16,177 nucleotides of DNA from Candidatus Methylomirabilota bacterium (lineage in GTDB: Bacteria; Methylomirabilota; Methylomirabilia; Methylomirabilales; JACPAU01), in NCBI GenBank assembly GCA_023249205.1, contig JAHFDC010000002.1:1-16177 (forward strand). The letters are read 5' to 3'. Positions within the stretch are counted from its first letter, which is position 1. Each line of letters opens with the position of its first letter. The position numbers were made by a program, and so were the translations under genes. Below the pieces are notes generated by a model that saw only the letters and a program-made list of their open reading frames with translations, was not told where the DNA came from and did not search any database. Of this stretch, positions 14,324 to 16,177 are shown one piece after another.

Positions 14324-16059
14324 CCGCGCCTGGCACGTTCCTGGTACTCCGCGAGAAGGCGGGATTCCGCCTCCCGGTCGCCGCGCCGGCCAGCCTCGGC
14401 GATCCGTTGCTGTAACTCCTTGAGTCGAGGCCGCTCGCTCCGTTGCCGGAGCCGACCCAGGCAGTCCTGGAGCATCCTCCCCGGCTCGGGGAAACCCTCC
14501 GGATCCGCCACCAGGAGTTCCGAGGCAAGCCGCTGAACCTCCTCCCGGGGATGATGCGCCAGGGCCCGGGCGAGCCGAGCCTCTTCCCTCCCCTCCGGGC
14601 CGGCCAGCACGTCCAGGAACGCGCGGGTGACTTCCCCAACCGCGGGCCCGGCCTCCCGAACGTGCTCGCGCAGGACCGGGAAGAGGAGGAGCAGTTGCAG
14701 GAGGAGCCTCTCCTCCGGCGGCACGGACGGGCCCAGCGGAGGTTCGGGGGAGGCCTCCGCCCGGGGCTGCCGGGTCTGGCTGAGCCGCTTGATGTCGGCC
14801 AGCACCGCCTGCTCTGACACCCCCAGCCGCTCAGCCAGCTTCTGGACGTACCGGGTCTTGCGGATCCCCTCCGGCAGGCGGGCCACGACCGCGAGGATCC
14901 GGTCGGCCGCCCGGGCTGCCTCCTCCACCCCCTCGCGCGGCGTTCCCTGCCCGAGAACGAAGTCCACCAGATCCTGCGCGTGGTGCAGGAGCGCCCGGAA
15001 GGCCTCCGCCCCCTCCTTCCGGATGAAGGTGTCCGGGTCGGTCCCCTCGGGGAGAACCACCACGGAGGCATCCAGTCCCACTTCCAGTACCAGGTCGAGC
15101 GCCCGCCACGCCGCCTCACGTCCCGCCCGATCCGGATCGAAGACCAGGGTCACCTGCTCCGCGTAGCGGCGGAGGAGCAGCACCTGCTCGCGGGTCAGCG
15201 CGGTCCCAAGCACGGCCACCGCCTCGGCGACCCCCCCCTGGTGCAGCGCAATGCAGTCGAAGTACCCCTCCACGACGATCGCGCGGCGCCTCTCCCTCAG
15301 GCTCGGCGCCGCCACCGGAAGCCCGAAGAGCTGGTGGCCCTTCCGGTAGATCGGAGTCTCGGGGGAGTTCATGTACTTCGGCTCCTGGTCCCCGAGCGCC
15401 CTCCCTCCGAAGCCCAGCACCTTCCCCGCGGGATCCTGGATGGGGATCATCAGGCGGTCCCGGAACCGGTCGTAGTGCCCCTTTCGCTCCTGCCGCTCGA
15501 CGACCAGGCCCCCCGCCTCCATGAGGCGGGGGGGGAAGCCGCGCTGCGTGAGAAACCGGACGAGACCCTCCCAGGCGCCGGGCGCGTAGCCGAGCAGAAA
15601 CCGCTCTACCGTTTCGGAGAGGATCCCCCGGGCAGCCAGAGCGGCCCGCGCCCCCTCCCCTTCCGTCCCCCGGAGGCTCTGCCGGAAGTACTCACAGGCG
15701 GCCCGCTGGATGTCGTACAGGCGCAGGCGGCCCTCCCCCTCCTCCCGCCCCCCGCCGCGCCGCCGCGGGAGCGGGATCCCCGCCCGCTGTGCCAGGAACT
15801 CGATCGCCTCCGGGAAAGCGAAGCCCTCCTTCAGCATCAGGAAGGACGCGGCATCGCCTCCCTTGTGGCACCCGAAGCAGTGGAAGATCTGGCGGTCGGG
15901 GTTGACCGTGAAGGACGGGGTCTTCTCGTTGTGGAAGGGGCAGAGAGCCTTGAAGGAGCGGCCCGCCTTGCGCAGCGGGAGGTAGCCCCCAATGAGGTCC
16001 ACGATGTCGGTGCTGCTCAGGACGGACGCGACCACCTCGCCCGGGATCAGACCGGCCAT
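14317..16059 (-). CDS. dnaG: DNA primase DnaG
   Basis: A 580-residue primase that makes RNA primers at the replication fork. The CHC2 zinc domain is at about 1-100, with Cys40, His43, Cys61 and Cys64 in 'CPFHNEKTPSF' and 'FHCFGCHKGGD'. The catalytic core follows ('YDRFRDRLMIPIQD', 'GFGGRAL', 'PKYMNSPETPIYRKG'), and the Toprim motifs are Glu264 in 'VVEGYFDCI' and Asp308/Asp310 in 'VFDPDRAGREA'. The C-terminal part (about 445-580) is a helical helicase-interaction region of low conservation. The length is normal. It starts 30 bases after the mutS2 stop and precedes rpoD, consistent with one operon. Confidence 0.97.
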   Translation of the reverse strand: MAGLIPGEVVASVLSSTDIVDLIGGYLPLRKAGRSFKALCPFHNEKTPSFTVNPDRQIFHCFGCHKGGDAASFLMLKEGFAFPEAIEFLAQRAGIPLPRRRGGGREEGEGRLRLYDIQRAACEYFRQSLRGTEGEGARAALAARGILSETVERFLLGYAPGAWEGLVRFLTQRGFPPRLMEAGGLVVERQERKGHYDRFRDRLMIPIQDPAGKVLGFGGRALGDQEPKYMNSPETPIYRKGHQLFGLPVAAPSLRERRRAIVVEGYFDCIALHQGGVAEAVAVLGTALTREQVLLLRRYAEQVTLVFDPDRAGREAAWRALDLVLEVGLDASVVVLPEGTDPDTFIRKEGAEAFRALLHHAQDLVDFVLGQGTPREGVEEAARAADRILAVVARLPEGIRKTRYVQKLAERLGVSEQAVLADIKRLSQTRQPRAEASPEPPLGPSVPPEERLLLQLLLLFPVLREHVREAGPAVGEVTRAFLDVLAGPEGREEARLARALAHHPREEVQRLASELLVADPEGFPEPGRMLQDCLGRLRQRSERPRLKELQQRIAEAGRRGDREAESRLLAEYQERARRGG

Positions 16060-16089
16060 GCTCTTCCCTGCTCTCCCGCCGCCACACCC

Positions 16090-16177
16090 CTAGCGCCGCT
16101 GCAACTCCACCACTGTCGCCCCGCTCCCCCCCTCGTTCGCCTCCGCCAGGCAGAAGCGCTCCACCAGCGGGTGCGCC
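16090..16177 (-). CDS. mutS2: C-terminal end of MutS2 (partial, Smr domain)
   Basis: The last 28 residues of a gene running out of the window. They include 'HPLVERFCLAEANEGGSG' and end 'TVVELQRR', the final strand and helix of the Smr domain that closes MutS2 (endonuclease MutS2). The Gly-Gly-x-Gly turn followed by a T-x-V-x-L strand is the recognisable signature. Only this tail is visible, so the MutS ATPase part cannot be confirmed; another Smr-domain protein remains possible. The gene lies 30 bases upstream of dnaG in the same direction. Confidence 0.75.
   Translation of the reverse strand, partial: AHPLVERFCLAEANEGGSGATVVELQRR

Noticed and set aside
14331..14346. Sigma-54-like -24 element TGGCACG on the plus strand
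   Set aside because: The -12 part reads TGGTA rather than TTGC, it lies inside dnaG, and no plus-strand gene follows.

Overview
The window comes from a very GC-rich, Gram-negative, free-living bacterium. LpxC shows lipid A synthesis, and DnaG, RpoD, DciA-like and RNase HI genes show a chromosomal core region. The combination of DUF4390-NtrY-NtrX-bactofilin, mutS2-dnaG-rpoD and small zinc-ribbon proteins, with strong C/G bias and many GTG starts, suggests a lineage such as Methylomirabilota (NC10/Rokubacteria) or a related delta-proteobacteria-like group. That placement is an inference from gene content; no marker gene was compared.

Layout. Nearly every gene is on the minus strand, so the biological order runs from high to low coordinates. 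(1) 16177-12296: the 3' end of mutS2, then dnaG, rpoD and a CAU-anticodon tRNA form a replication/transcription block. The tRNA begins inside the last codons of rpoD. (2) 12160-11700: an island on the plus strand with a TTGACA promoter, a long leader, a perfect Shine-Dalgarno, a 54-residue zinc-ribbon protein and an intrinsic terminator. (3) 11590-9857: a tightly packed unit of C4 zinc-ribbon coiled-coil protein, RNase HI and DUF721/DciA-like protein, with gaps of 1 nt and -4 nt. (4) 9622-3810: an envelope and signalling block of lpxC, DUF4390 exported protein, ntrY-like kinase, ntrX-like sigma-54 activator and bactofilin, followed by an exported M48 protease with a LysM-like tail (3760-2672). 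(5) 2371-1399: short cytoplasmic proteins: a zincin-type metallopeptidase, a stand-alone Lrp/AsnC ligand-binding (RAM) domain and a 48-residue zinc ribbon whose -10 box lies next to its start codon. (6) 1176-27: a plus-strand two-repeat TPR protein divergent from a minus-strand molybdopterin oxidoreductase of the sulfite-oxidase-like family.

How the genes may work together. NtrY senses a signal at the membrane and phosphorylates NtrX, which drives sigma-54 promoters. DUF4390 protein is co-transcribed with them. Bactofilin and the M48/LysM protease plausibly act together on envelope shape or quality control. The unit at 11446-9857 handles RNA primers/hybrids and helicase loading.

I found no mobile element, CRISPR array, toxin-antitoxin pair or obvious defence system. 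The most unusual points are the rpoD/tRNA overlap, the isolated zinc-ribbon island with its ribosome-binding site in a hairpin loop, the probably leaderless 48-residue zinc ribbon, and two nine-base C tracts inside coding sequence.
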